Shown here: piece after piece, positions 1-9,201 of the stretch | Numbering within the stretch: the stretch's first letter is position 1 | Layout of the letters: every line of letters begins with the position of its first letter | Assembly: GCA_964519955.1 (NCBI GenBank) | Contig: CAZFLM010000031.1 | Span: 1 to 64,000, forward strand | Length of the DNA: 64,000 nt | Direction of reading: 5' to 3' | DNA from: CAZFLM01 sp964519955 | Lineage (GTDB): Bacteria > Armatimonadota > Chthonomonadetes > Chthonomonadales > CAJBBX01 | Position numbers and translations under genes: made by a program | Notes under the pieces: generated by a model | Told to the model about the DNA's origin: nothing | Seen by the model: the letters and a program-made list of their open reading frames with translations, nothing else | Database searches by the model: none

Positions 1-1170
1 GGGCGGGCCCGCAAAACACAGGATCGGCTGGCGAAGCGCGCCCTCGCCCTTGAACCGCCGGACCGAGAGGTACTCCAGCACGCGCTCCTTCACCTTGTCG
101 AGCCCGTAGTGGTCTGCGTCGAGCGTCCGCTGCACCTCCGCGATGCCCAGGTTGTCCACGGTGGCCTTCGCCCAGGGCAGCGCCACGAGCCAGTCGATGT
201 AAGTGCGCGACACGGTGTACTCCGGCGCGGCGGGAGACATGCGCTTGAGCCGGTCCAGCTCCCGATGCGCCTCCTTCTGCGCCTCTTCGGTCATCTGCGC
301 GGCCGCGATCCGCTCCAGCAGCTCTTCGGCTTCCTGGCCGCGGTCCTCGCCCTCGCCAAGCTCGCGCTGGATCGCCTTGAGCTGCTCCCGCAAGTAGTAT
401 TCGCGCTGGTAGCGGTCCATCTCGCTCGTGACCTGCGAGTGCAGCTTGCTGCCCAACTCCAGCACCTGCACCTCGCGCGCCAGCAGCGTCATGAGGATCT
501 GCATGCGCTCGCGGACCGGCAGCGTCTGCAGGATGCGCTGCTTCTCCTCCGAGGAGAACCGGGGCATCTGCGCCGCGATGAGGTCGGTGAGCATCTGCGC
601 GTCGGCGACGTTGCTCGCCAGCGTCTGAAGCTCGTCCGGCAGCTCGGGGGAGAGCTGCACCGCCTTCTGGAAGAGGGTCACGATCCCGCGGCGGAGCGCC
701 TCGCCCTCGACGGCGTCCGCCGGATCCAGCCCGGGCTCATCGATGGCCCGGATGCGCACGCGCAAGTACGGGGTCGTCTGGACGGCCTCCAGGATCTCGA
801 TGCGCCGCAGTCCCTGAACGATGAGCCGAATGCCGTCCGGGAGCTGTGCCATCATGCGGATCACGACGGCGGTGCCGATCGAGTAGACGTCCTCGCTGGT
901 CGGGCTCTCGACGTTCGGATCGCGCAGCGTCGACACGCCGATGATGCGGTTCCCGCCGACTACCGACTCGTTGATGAGCCGGATGTGGTTCTCGCGGCTC
1001 ACCGCCAGCGGCGAAGCGAGAACGGGGAACATCACCCAATCGCGCAGGGGCAGGATGTTCAGCTCCTCCGGCAGGGCGATGTCCCGCGTGAAGGTGGACA
1101 CGACCTCCTGGACGGTCGTCTCCACCTCGGCGGCCTGGCTGTCTACGACTTCTACGTTATGTTCGTCCAT
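1..1170 (-). CDS. lon: ATP-dependent protease Lon, N-terminal part (3' end beyond window)
   Basis: Lon is a cytosolic AAA+ serine protease that degrades misfolded and regulatory proteins. About 390 residues are visible from ATG 1170. They comprise the LON substrate-binding N domain (ILPLRDWVMFPVL near residue 45) and the helical region with YYLREQLKAIQRELGEGED, a hallmark of the family. The reading frame runs off the left edge at CFAGPP, the first residues of the Walker A loop, so the ATPase and Ser-Lys protease domains lie outside. It sits 69 bases downstream of the hsp20 gene on the same strand, which suggests a proteostasis unit. No strong ribosome binding site is seen before this ATG; the start was chosen because homology begins soon after it. 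Confidence 0.95.
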   Translation of the reverse strand, partial: MDEHNVEVVDSQAAEVETTVQEVVSTFTRDIALPEELNILPLRDWVMFPVLASPLAVSRENHIRLINESVVGGNRIIGVSTLRDPNVESPTSEDVYSIGTAVVIRMMAQLPDGIRLIVQGLRRIEILEAVQTTPYLRVRIRAIDEPGLDPADAVEGEALRRGIVTLFQKAVQLSPELPDELQTLASNVADAQMLTDLIAAQMPRFSSEEKQRILQTLPVRERMQILMTLLAREVQVLELGSKLHSQVTSEMDRYQREYYLREQLKAIQRELGEGEDRGQEAEELLERIAAAQMTEEAQKEAHRELDRLKRMSPAAPEYTVSRTYIDWLVALPWAKATVDNLGIAEVQRTLDADHYGLDKVKERVLEYLSVRRFKGEGALRQPILCFAGPP

Positions 1171-1239
1171 GGCTTGCGGTAACCCGAGCGGCGGAGCGGT
1201 TGGTGCTCCGGGGAGTGCGTTGCGGTGGGGGCTGAGGGC

Positions 1240-1686
1240 CTAGCCTTCGGTGACCGGAACCGACCGCACCTCCGGCGACGTGCTGGCCTTCTTCGGCAGC
1301 AGCACGACCAGGAACCCCTCGCGGTACGAGGCGGTGATGCCGTCGCGATCGACCCGCACCTCTTGCGGAAGCACGATGTGGCGCTCGAAGGGGCCGAAGT
1401 AGATCTCGAGCTGATAGCACCGGATGCGGTCGGCGCGCTCGGCGGCGTCCTCGTCGCGCGTGCCGGCGATCGTCAGGACGCGCGCGTCGGGCGACAGCGA
1501 CACCTGCAGGTGGTCCGCCCGTACGCCGCCCAACTCCACCTTCACGGCAAGGTGATCGGCCGTCTCGTGAACGTCGACGCGCGGCTGCCAATAGCGATGT
1601 GGGGCCGGTATGTCGGAGAAGAAGCCCCGGATAGCCTCATCGGCGATTCGCTGCATCTCCGTTTCCATCTGGTGGAACACATCCAT
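1240..1686 (-). CDS. Small heat shock protein Hsp20 (alpha-crystallin family)
   Basis: This is an ATP-independent holdase chaperone of 148 residues. The N-terminal arm starts MDVFHQMETEMQRIADEA. The alpha-crystallin domain follows at about residues 35-135, with WQPRVDVHETADHLAVKVEL, DHLQVSLSPDARVLTIAGTR and the terminal strands GITASYREGFLVVLLPK. The open frame continues upstream into the preceding enolase-like gene, but ATG 1686 is preceded by AGGAA and gives the usual family length without overlap. It lies between the enolase-like gene and lon on the same strand, so Hsp20 and Lon may be co-transcribed. No CIRCE element was found upstream. Confidence 0.92.
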   Translation of the reverse strand: MDVFHQMETEMQRIADEAIRGFFSDIPAPHRYWQPRVDVHETADHLAVKVELGGVRADHLQVSLSPDARVLTIAGTRDEDAAERADRIRCYQLEIYFGPFERHIVLPQEVRVDRDGITASYREGFLVVLLPKKASTSPEVRSVPVTEG

Positions 1687-1751
1687 GCCTGGTCGTTCCT
1701 GGCGAGTTGTGGCCCGTTTCGCGGCGCCGGTAGTCGGCCCCGCCGGCCCGG

Positions 1752-3257
1752 TCAGATCAGTTCGGCCTCGAGAGTGAGCGGCCGGGAGCCCGCGGCACGC
1801 TGCGGAGCCGGCTCTGCCGGATCGAACGTCAGTATCCCGAGGCCCGGCGTCTCGGGCGGCGCGAAGCACCCGTCGGTGAGAGTGTACCCCCGCGCCTCGT
1901 AGCCCTCGAAGTGGCTGTCGTCGTCTTCGCACCAGCGGAACGGCTTCGCGACGGCCCCGAGGTGCACTCCCGCGCACACGCAGATCCTCGACCCGTAGTT
2001 GTGCGGCGCGATGCCCAGGCCGTTGTCCTCCGCGAACCGTGCGGTGGCGAGTTGCTCCACCATCCCGGCGCGGCTCGTGTCAACCTGCAGAATGTCGTAC
2101 GGGCACGCCGGCCAACGGGTCTCGCAGGCGGCCCGCCCGGACCACTCGGCGCCACCCGCGATCGGCACCTCGATGCCGCTGCCTCGCAGCGCCTCGCGCA
2201 GCTCCGCGACCTCGCACTCGTCGACCAGGTCCTGCACGAACTCGATGCGCAGCGGCGCCACCTCCGCGACGAAGTCGGCGGCATCGGCCACGTACCCCGC
2301 GTAGCCCCGGTCGCCGTCCAGCATCAGGCTCACATCGGGGCCCACGGCCGCGCGCACGGCGCGGACCACCTCCACCATCCCGGCGCGGCTCGTGTCAACC
2401 TGCAGAATGTCGTACGGGCACGCCGGCCAACGGGTCTCGCAGGCGGCCCGCCCGGACCACTCGGCGCCACCCGCGATCGGCACCTCGATGCCGCTGCCTC
2501 GCAGCGCCTCGCGCAGCTCCGCGACCTCGCACTCGTCGACCAGGTCCTGCACGAACTCGATGCGCAGCGGCGCCACCTCCGCGACGAAGTCGGCGGCATC
2601 GGCCACGTACCCCGCGTAGCCCCGGTCGCCGTCCAGCATCAGGCTCACATCGGGGCCCACGGCCGCGCGCACGGCGCGGACCACCTCCACGTCGCGCTCC
2701 GTGCACTCCGGCCACGGCATCCAGCGGAGCCCGCGCCCCACCTTCAGCTTGATCGCCCGGTTCCCGCACCGGACGGCGGCGGCGGCCCGATGCACGACGC
2801 AGTCGATGGTGGACTCGGGGTCAAGGAGGTCTTCGAAGTTCACCGCCGAAGCATAGGCAGGCACGCGGTCTCGCACCGCAGGACCCAGGATGCGCCAGAG
2901 CGGCGCCTGCTCGATCTGGGCGCAGAGGTCGAGGAGGGCGAGGTCGATCGCCGAGGTGCGCCGCAGACGCTCCGCGTGCTCGGCTGCGGCAACCGGCGCG
3001 CCCGAGCTGTCCCATCGGAACAGCGACCGCGGGTCCAGGCCCACGAGCCACCGCATCTCGTCGGCGTGCATGTCCAGGTCGGGGTCGGCCCAGTTGGCCA
3101 CGCCCCGCAGGTCGTCGTCCGTCACGATGACGAGCAGATTCTCGCGGGCTTCCGCCGGGCGCACGCCGGCGTCGGCGCACGGAGCGATGACGGTCTCACG
3201 TGTGCCGAGAAGCTCGTACAGCGCGATGGCTTCGATCTTGGGCATGGATGGGTCCAC
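1752..3257 (-). CDS. Enolase-superfamily enzyme (mandelate racemase/muconate-lactonizing type) with internal duplication
   Basis: Enolase-superfamily enzymes abstract a proton alpha to a carboxylate using Mg2+. The N-terminal capping domain leads to a KxK motif (AIKLKVG), metal-ligand strands (MLDGDRGY, QDLVDE, AGGAEW) and a C-terminal GIAPHN segment typical of mandelate racemase-like members. The protein is 501 residues, while the family is about 380-400. The excess is exactly one 105-residue block, duplicated in frame and identical at DNA level (2055-2369 and 2370-2684). The barrel therefore carries its metal-binding strands twice. Without the extra copy it would be a normal 396-residue enzyme. 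The substrate cannot be assigned. A consensus promoter lies upstream at 3346-3374. The fold may be broken by the repeat, or the repeat may be an assembly error. Confidence 0.85.
   Translation of the reverse strand: MDPSMPKIEAIALYELLGTRETVIAPCADAGVRPAEARENLLVIVTDDDLRGVANWADPDLDMHADEMRWLVGLDPRSLFRWDSSGAPVAAAEHAERLRRTSAIDLALLDLCAQIEQAPLWRILGPAVRDRVPAYASAVNFEDLLDPESTIDCVVHRAAAAVRCGNRAIKLKVGRGLRWMPWPECTERDVEVVRAVRAAVGPDVSLMLDGDRGYAGYVADAADFVAEVAPLRIEFVQDLVDECEVAELREALRGSGIEVPIAGGAEWSGRAACETRWPACPYDILQVDTSRAGMVEVVRAVRAAVGPDVSLMLDGDRGYAGYVADAADFVAEVAPLRIEFVQDLVDECEVAELREALRGSGIEVPIAGGAEWSGRAACETRWPACPYDILQVDTSRAGMVEQLATARFAEDNGLGIAPHNYGSRICVCAGVHLGAVAKPFRWCEDDDSHFEGYEARGYTLTDGCFAPPETPGLGILTFDPAEPAPQRAAGSRPLTLEAELI
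2055..2684. repeat. Perfect 315-bp tandem duplication inside the enolase-like gene
   Basis: Bases 2055-2369 and 2370-2684 are identical as far as can be read. The 6-mer CTCCAC occurs at 2055, 2370 and 2685, so the duplication junction coincides with 6 bases of microhomology. The length, 105 codons, keeps the frame open. Confidence 0.95.
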
Positions 3258-3345
3258 CTGACTTGCCGCCTACCGCCGCGGCAGGATGTCGACCCGATCG
3301 CGCGTGCGGCCACGTCGGGTGCGCTGCGAGGCGCACATGGCGTAG

Positions 3346-3374
3346 ATTATAGGTGGCCGGGCACCCCGTGTCAA
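3346..3374 (-). promoter_or_regulatory. Exact-consensus sigma-70 promoter for the enolase-like gene
   Basis: On the minus strand TTGACA (3374-3369) and TATAAT (3351-3346) are separated by 17 bases, a perfect match at both boxes. Transcription would start near 3339 and give a leader of about 80 bases before ATG 3257. It lies between two divergent genes. Confidence 0.8.
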
Positions 3375-3427
3375 CGTGCGGAGCCCGTCACGTTCCGCCA
3401 CCACTTGCGCAATCCGGAGGGTCTTGC

Positions 3428-4336
3428 ATGTCTCTATCGGCTCTAGCCGCTGCCTGGGCGCTCCTCGGCATCGGCTTCGCCGCACCGCCTCAGAACGCCG
3501 CCGCCCCGATCCTCGTCACGCCGGCCGGCCGCGTGTCGCTCGACGAAGCCCTGGCGCGCATCGCGAAGGCCGACGTCGTCTTCATCGGCGAGAACCACGA
3601 CCACCGCGCGGGGCACGAGTTCGAGCGCGTCGTGCTCGACTACGTCAGCACCCACCGTAAGAAGACGGTGCTGGCCCTCGAGATGTTCGAACGGGACCTG
3701 CAGTTGGTTGTGGACGAATATCTGGCGGGCCACATCACCGAGACGGCCTTCCTCGCCGCGTCGCGGCCCTGGCCGGCGTACAAGACCGACTACCGCCCGC
3801 TGGTGGAGCTGTGCAAGGAGCGCCGGCTGCCGGTCGTTGCCTCCAACGCTCCGCGCCGCTATGTGAACATCGTGAGCCGGAGCGGCCCCGATGCGCTCTT
3901 GAGGCTGCCGGCCGAATCGCGCCGCTACCTGGCGCCGCTCCCCGTGGACCCCACGATGGCCCCCGCCTATGCCGCCGAGCTGGATGAGCTGTTCGGAGGC
4001 GCGCACGGGTCCGGCGCGCCGGCGGCGGGCATGCCTTCAGCCGAGAACATGAAGGCGGCGCAGACGCTCTGGGATGCGACGATGGCCGAATCGGTCGTGC
4101 GTGCGTCTCGGCGCTACCGCGGCGCGCTGGTCCTGCACATCAACGGCGCGATGCACAGCGACTCCGGCTACGGCATCGTGGAGCGCGTGAAGCGCCTGGC
4201 GCCTCGCCTGAAGGTGCTTGTCGTTACGATGAAGCCCGACCCGGCCTATCCGGCCGCCGCCGATGCCGACTACGCGAAGCAGGCGGACATCGCGGCGGTC
4301 TTCCCGCCGGAGGGGGCCAGGGCGCCGGCCAAGTAG
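3428..4336 (+). CDS. ChaN-like haem-binding / Tiki-superfamily exported protein
   Basis: ChaN family proteins bind haem and belong to the Tiki/EreA-like superfamily; a role in iron uptake is known for some members. The 302-residue protein begins with a hydrophobic export signal (LSALAAAWALLGIGFA). It then has VVFIGENHDHRAGHEFE (about 50-66), ALEMFERDLQ, ASNAPRRYVNIVSR and the C-terminal LVLHINGAMHSDSGYGI, all typical of the family. ATG 3428 is chosen because GGAGG (3416-3420) lies 7 bases upstream; the longer frame from 3353 lacks this. No cysteine lipobox is evident. The gene is monocistronic and faces the subtilase gene across a shared terminator. Confidence 0.85.
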   Translation: MSLSALAAAWALLGIGFAAPPQNAAAPILVTPAGRVSLDEALARIAKADVVFIGENHDHRAGHEFERVVLDYVSTHRKKTVLALEMFERDLQLVVDEYLAGHITETAFLAASRPWPAYKTDYRPLVELCKERRLPVVASNAPRRYVNIVSRSGPDALLRLPAESRRYLAPLPVDPTMAPAYAAELDELFGGAHGSGAPAAGMPSAENMKAAQTLWDATMAESVVRASRRYRGALVLHINGAMHSDSGYGIVERVKRLAPRLKVLVVTMKPDPAYPAAADADYAKQADIAAVFPPEGARAPAK

Positions 4337-4358
4337 GCGAGCGGAGACGCAAGGACAA

Positions 4359-4389
4359 GGAGGGAGCCGCCGGTTGGCAGGCTCCCTCC
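4359..4389. terminator. Bidirectional hairpin terminator between convergent genes
   Basis: GGAGGGAGCC (4359-4368) pairs perfectly with GGCTCCCTCC (4380-4389) around an 11-base loop. A pyrimidine-rich tail follows on the plus side. It separates the 3' ends of the ChaN-like gene and the subtilase gene. Confidence 0.75.
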
Positions 4390-4447
4390 TCTGTGTCTGG
4401 CTGAGCATCCCCGGCAAGCGCTTGGCGCGCCCGCCGGCTGTCGCCCC

Positions 4448-7400
4448 TTACGGGGTGATCGTCAGGACGGTGCTCTTCGACAGAGTACCGTTGGTGCCCG
4501 TGATCGTGACCTGCGTCGGCAGATCCGCTGTGGTCGTCGAGAAGGCGAAGGTGATCGACTTCTTGCCCACCGGGATCGTGACGCTCGCCGGGAGACCGGT
4601 CACCAGAGCTGCATCGTCCCCGGTCGCCGCCAGGGTGACGACGAACGCGGCGCCCGTCACGGCCGAGTTCACCTGGATGACTCCGGTGACGTTGCGGCCG
4701 CCCATGACGGACGTGGGGCTCAGGCGGATGGTCATGTTCGGACCCGCCGCAACGCTCGCGTTCTTCTTGACCGTGACGTTGTTGCAGGTGGCCCGGATGT
4801 TGACAGTCGTGGCCGATCCGACGCCATTCACGCGGACGGTGAAGGTGGGCGTCTTGGAGCCGTTGGTGATCGTGATGCTGGCCGGAACGTAGACCAGATC
4901 AGGCTTGTCGCTGGTCAGGTAGACCACCGTCGGGTTCGCAGGCGTGCCGGACAGCGTCACCGAGCCCGTGAACGACTTGCCGCCGGTGAGAGCCGGAACG
5001 GTCAGGCTGCTGATGAGCGGGCTCACGGTAACGTTGGCCGTGGCGGAGCTGGTGCCCACCGTGGCCTTCACGACCGTCGTCGTGGCGGCTGCCACGGCCT
5101 TGGACGTGATGGTGAACGTGCCGGTCTTCTGCCCGGCCGCCACGGTGACGGACGCCGGGATGGTGGCGACCAGAGAGTTCTGGATCGACAGCGCCACTGC
5201 CAGTCCACCGACCGGCGCGTTGCCGCTCAGCGTGACGGTGCCCGTGGCCGTGGTGCCCGTGGAGGCGCCGTAGGTGATGCTGGCCGGGCTGATCGCCAGG
5301 GACGCCACCGCGGTGCGGGTGACGGTGACGGCGGTCGTCTTCGACGAGATGCCGCAGGACGCGGTGATCGTCGTCGACTTGGTGCCGGACAGCGGGAGCC
5401 CTGTGACGGTGAACGCGCGCTGCAGCACCTTGCCGGTTACGGTGGTGACGGCCGAGACCGTCGCGACGGTGGTCCGCTGGCTGGCAACCGTGATCGCCGG
5501 CGCGCCTGCATCTGCCTCAGCGTTCAGGGTGATGATCCCAGCGCCGGTGGAGCCGCCCGTGATGGTGGACGGCGTGACCGCAACGCTCGCGAGGAGCGGC
5601 TTGACCGTTACCGAGGTCGACTTCGTGACGCTGCCCATGGTGGCGTAGATCGTCGCCGTGCTGTCGCCGGTCACCGGAGCGCTCGTGACCGTGAACTGCC
5701 AGGTCTTCGTCGTTGCGTTGTACGTCGCCGGCGAGGAGACCGTTGCCACGGCCGTGTTGCTCGACCTCAGACTGACCGAGAGGCCGGCCACCGGAGTCGC
5801 GGCGTCGAGAGACACGGTGCCGGTCGACGTGTTGGTCTTCGAGTTGTGCACAATCGTCGTCGGGCTGAGCGAGATGCCGGTCATCTGGGGCGCCAGCACC
5901 GTGAAGCTCGCCGCCTTGGTCGTGCCGCTGACTGCCGCCTGGATCGTAACGCTCGTGTCGGACGCGACCGCGACAGTCGGGATCGTGAACGTCGTGCTGA
6001 CGGCGTTCTTCAGGATCTTCACGGTCGGCAGCGTGCCGAGAGCCGCGCCGCCTGCCGTCGCCGTGAGGGTGATGGTCGTATCGGCCGTGGTCGAGAGCAC
6101 ACCGTTCGTGCTGATCGTACCGGTGACCGAGGTGCCCGCCGCAACCGAGGCAGGCGTGATGGTGAAGTCGCCGATCGGCGCGAGCACGTTCATCGTCCCC
6201 GTCTTGGCGGTGTCGCTGCCGATCTTGGCGCCGATGGTCACGCTCGTGGTGCTCGACACAGCCCCGAGCGTCACCGTCGAGGAACCGGAGGTCAGACCCG
6301 CCGCGATGGCGATCTTGTTGCCCGCGGGCAGCGGGAACGCGACCGCATCGGTGCTGGTCAGCGCGACGTCGATGCCGCCGGTCGGCGCCGGTCCGTCGAT
6401 CTGCGTGCTCAGGGCGACGCTGGCGCCGGCCAGGGCCGAGCCCGGATCGACCTGCACCCCGGTGACGACCGGGCGCAGAATCGTGACGCGAGCGACTGAG
6501 TCGGGCATCGACGAGTTGGTCGCGGTGATGGTGACGACGGTGTCGCTGCTCACCGGAATCGGGTCGATGCTGAACGCGACGGACGTCTTGCCCTCGGGGA
6601 TGGTGACATCCGTCGGGAAGCTGTCGAACGCGTTGGCAGGCGACGTGGCGAGGGCGAACGTGAGGCCGCCCACCGGCGCCGGCTCGGGAAGGGTGATGGT
6701 GCCGATCGACATCCCGACGCCGCCCTTCACGGTGTCTGGGGAGACGCTCAAGTGGGTCGACACCGGCCGGATGTAGAGAGTCTTGACGAGGTCGCCGGTG
6801 CCGGCGCCCACGCTGATCGCTACGTTCTTCTCCACCGCCGTCGGGAGGGACGTAACGACGATGGTGCCGGTGCCGGTTGCGGCACTGACGGTTACCGTCC
6901 CGCCGCCCGCCACCGTCGCGATGTCGGTGTCGGCGCTGGCAACGGTCGCCGTGGCGTCGGCGGACGGCTTGCCATCGTAGTAGACGGTCGCGACGCAGGT
7001 CGCCCCGCCGTACACGTACGTCTTGCTCAGCTCGATCTTGGATAGCACGGCTGCCGTCACATCGAAGGCGTTCGATTCGACGGCGGTAGCCGTGCCGTGC
7101 TGAGCGCTGATCTTCACGCCGGTCACGTCGCTGGCAACGGCAGTCGTGGTGATGCTGAATGTAGCGTCCGAGTCGCCCTGGTGCACGGTGACAGATGCAG
7201 GGACAACCGCGGACGCGTCAGAACTCGTCAGATTGATGGTCTCGGTGCTGGCAGCGGGGCTCCAGAGATGCACCGTGCCGACGTTGGCAACGTTCCCGCC
7301 CGCGATAGAGCCGGCGTCGATGGTGACCGTCGCGATGAGCGGGTTGACGGGAACCTGGGTCGCGTAGCGCACGATGGTGACCTGCGGGAGGACGGGCGGA

Positions 7401-8983
7401 CCGGTATCGGCGGCCTGCGTCTCGTGCGTGCCCTCGATCCTGAGGACGCCATGGCTGGCGTTGTCGGCAACCTTGATGCTGAACGCCTGCTCGGTCGCCG
7501 CCGCTGCCACAACGCAGTCGCCGGTGGCCGCCCACGTGGAGCCGCCGTCCACCGATATCTCGACGTCCGTGTTGTCGCTGGCGAGTGCCACGGTGACGGT
7601 CTCGCCGGCCTTAACCGCGTTGGCCAGCTTGACCTTGCCGGTGTAGGTGGCGCCCGCGTAGAGGCGGGTCGGGCTGCCGTCCAGGCTCACGCTGATCAGA
7701 CCGGCGCCCTGGTGCACCTTGGCGGCTCTGACAGCGTCGTCGACGTTGACCAGGCCGTTGGCGATCGTGCGGCCCAGGTAGCTGCCGTAGGACGACGTGT
7801 AGTTGGAGATCAGGTTGGCGATCTGAGCCGGAGTGAGCGTCGGCTGCTGCGCGAGCAGCAGGGCGACCTCACCCGTGACCAGAGCGCCTGCCATCGACGT
7901 GCCGCTGGCATAGCCGTAGAAGCCGTCGTAGGTGGTCGAGAAGATGTTCACGCCCGGGGCCGCGACCGTGACCCACGAGCCGTAGTTGGACCACGGCGCG
8001 AGCGTGTTGCTGCCGTCGAGGTCGGTGGCAGCGACGGAGATGACCGACGGGTGCGCCGCCGGGTAGTTCTCGATGTCCAGGCCGTCATTGCCGGCCGCGG
8101 CTACGACCACAACACCGGCCGCGATGGCTGCCGCCACCTCGTCCTTGATGGCCGTCGAATCCGAGAAGCCGCCAAGCGGCAGGTAGATGATCTTCGCGCC
8201 CTGTGCGACCGCGTAGGCGATGCCGTCGGCCACGTTCTGGGCGGTCGCGTAGCCATCCTTGTCGATGACCTTGATCGGCAGGATCTTGACGGAGTCCTTG
8301 TCGGAGTCCGCCGCGACGCCGTCCCAGCCGGCCACGCCGGCGATGCCTATCTCCGCGGTGCCGCCGCCCTTGCCGTTGTTGGTGCGCGCTGCGGCGATAC
8401 CGGCCGTCATCGTCCCGTGGCCGTTGTCATCCCACGGGTTGTTGCTCTTGTTGACGTAGTTCTTGCCGACCAGGCGCCCCGAGGAGTCCGTGTAGACCTT
8501 CGAGAACAGGTCCTCATGCCCCATCGCGATGCCTGTGTCGAGCATGCCGATCACGATGGGCGTCGTTGCGGTGCTGGCGTCAGCGATCCATATGTCCCAG
8601 GCAGCGTCGACGCACGTGCGCTGCAGCCCGTACTGCAGGCCGTAGAACGGGTCGTCCGGCGTGGCCGCCATCTTGTAGATCCAGTTAGGCTCGGCGTACC
8701 GGACGTTGGGGTCCTTGCGCAGCTCGCGCACCACGTCCTCAACCTTCGCGCCGGCCGAGACGCTCACGCGGGCGGTCTTTTCGCCTGCGGCGACCTGCAG
8801 GACGCGCGAGAGCGACTTCGACATCTGCGTTATGGCTCGGCTGCTCGTGGGCTGGCCTTTCAAGCCCACCAGTACCTCTCCCGGAACGAACCGCTGCTTG
8901 GGCCGCTGTGCGGAGCAGGCAACAGTCGCCGCGATGAGCAGGAGCGTTGCGACCAGCGTGGTCGCCCGTCCCCTCGATGACAT
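4448..8983 (-). CDS. Giant exported subtilisin-like (S8) serine protease with tandem Ig-like domains
   Basis: This is an exported endopeptidase of 1511 residues. A signal peptide ends TVAC at Cys23, a possible but imperfect lipobox. An I9-type propeptide follows at about 31-105 (VPGEVLVGL, RYAEPNWIY). The S8 catalytic domain spans about 115-385 with Asp149 (VIGMLDTGI), His189 (DNGHGTMTAG), oxyanion Asn299 (AAAGNDG) and Ser363 (ASGTSMAG). From about residue 430 to the end there are roughly ten degenerate beta-sandwich repeats of 90-100 residues. Each has a pattern like SPTTV..G...TGTVTL..PAPVGG..VAL..., and cysteine is almost absent. The repeats probably hold the protease out from the cell or bind polymer (inference). 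AGGAGGA lies 7 bases before the ATG. The gene is monocistronic. Confidence 0.93.
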   Translation of the reverse strand: MSSRGRATTLVATLLLIAATVACSAQRPKQRFVPGEVLVGLKGQPTSSRAITQMSKSLSRVLQVAAGEKTARVSVSAGAKVEDVVRELRKDPNVRYAEPNWIYKMAATPDDPFYGLQYGLQRTCVDAAWDIWIADASTATTPIVIGMLDTGIAMGHEDLFSKVYTDSSGRLVGKNYVNKSNNPWDDNGHGTMTAGIAAARTNNGKGGGTAEIGIAGVAGWDGVAADSDKDSVKILPIKVIDKDGYATAQNVADGIAYAVAQGAKIIYLPLGGFSDSTAIKDEVAAAIAAGVVVVAAAGNDGLDIENYPAAHPSVISVAATDLDGSNTLAPWSNYGSWVTVAAPGVNIFSTTYDGFYGYASGTSMAGALVTGEVALLLAQQPTLTPAQIANLISNYTSSYGSYLGRTIANGLVNVDDAVRAAKVHQGAGLISVSLDGSPTRLYAGATYTGKVKLANAVKAGETVTVALASDNTDVEISVDGGSTWAATGDCVVAAAATEQAFSIKVADNASHGVLRIEGTHETQAADTGPPVLPQVTIVRYATQVPVNPLIATVTIDAGSIAGGNVANVGTVHLWSPAASTETINLTSSDASAVVPASVTVHQGDSDATFSITTTAVASDVTGVKISAQHGTATAVESNAFDVTAAVLSKIELSKTYVYGGATCVATVYYDGKPSADATATVASADTDIATVAGGGTVTVSAATGTGTIVVTSLPTAVEKNVAISVGAGTGDLVKTLYIRPVSTHLSVSPDTVKGGVGMSIGTITLPEPAPVGGLTFALATSPANAFDSFPTDVTIPEGKTSVAFSIDPIPVSSDTVVTITATNSSMPDSVARVTILRPVVTGVQVDPGSALAGASVALSTQIDGPAPTGGIDVALTSTDAVAFPLPAGNKIAIAAGLTSGSSTVTLGAVSSTTSVTIGAKIGSDTAKTGTMNVLAPIGDFTITPASVAAGTSVTGTISTNGVLSTTADTTITLTATAGGAALGTLPTVKILKNAVSTTFTIPTVAVASDTSVTIQAAVSGTTKAASFTVLAPQMTGISLSPTTIVHNSKTNTSTGTVSLDAATPVAGLSVSLRSSNTAVATVSSPATYNATTKTWQFTVTSAPVTGDSTATIYATMGSVTKSTSVTVKPLLASVAVTPSTITGGSTGAGIITLNAEADAGAPAITVASQRTTVATVSAVTTVTGKVLQRAFTVTGLPLSGTKSTTITASCGISSKTTAVTVTRTAVASLAISPASITYGASTGTTATGTVTLSGNAPVGGLAVALSIQNSLVATIPASVTVAAGQKTGTFTITSKAVAAATTTVVKATVGTSSATANVTVSPLISSLTVPALTGGKSFTGSVTLSGTPANPTVVYLTSDKPDLVYVPASITITNGSKTPTFTVRVNGVGSATTVNIRATCNNVTVKKNASVAAGPNMTIRLSPTSVMGGRNVTGVIQVNSAVTGAAFVVTLAATGDDAALVTGLPASVTIPVGKKSITFAFSTTTADLPTQVTITGTNGTLSKSTVLTITP

Positions 8984-9080
8984 CGGTTTCTCCTCCTGTT
9001 TGGGTCCGACCTACCCGGCATCGGGCGCGCCGCCCATCCGTGGACGGCAGGCTCACGAGCCGCTTACGGCAGAACTCGCA

Positions 9081-9098
9081 CCTGGCAATGGTGCCAGG
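9081..9098 (-). terminator. Small hairpin downstream of the GH95 gene
   Basis: CCTGGCA and TGCCAGG form a perfect 7-bp stem around ATGG, in the 218-base gap between the GH95-like stop and the subtilase start. There is no T-tract, so a terminator function is only suggested. The rest of this gap shows nothing recognisable. Confidence 0.3.
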
Positions 9099-9201
9099 GT
9101 CCTATCTTGTGTTAGTTATCGGCTATCGGACGGGAAAGAAGAGGGGGAGGCGGCGGCTCCAGCACACGGATTCGGTGCCGGAGCCGCTCCAGCAAGGGCT
9201 T

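Noticed and set aside
1911..3446. Long plus-strand frame (511 codons) opposite the enolase-like gene
   Set aside because: It mirrors the minus-strand gene and repeats its duplication; the composition (Arg/His/Gly-rich) is typical of antisense frames in GC-rich DNA, and the minus strand has clear motifs.
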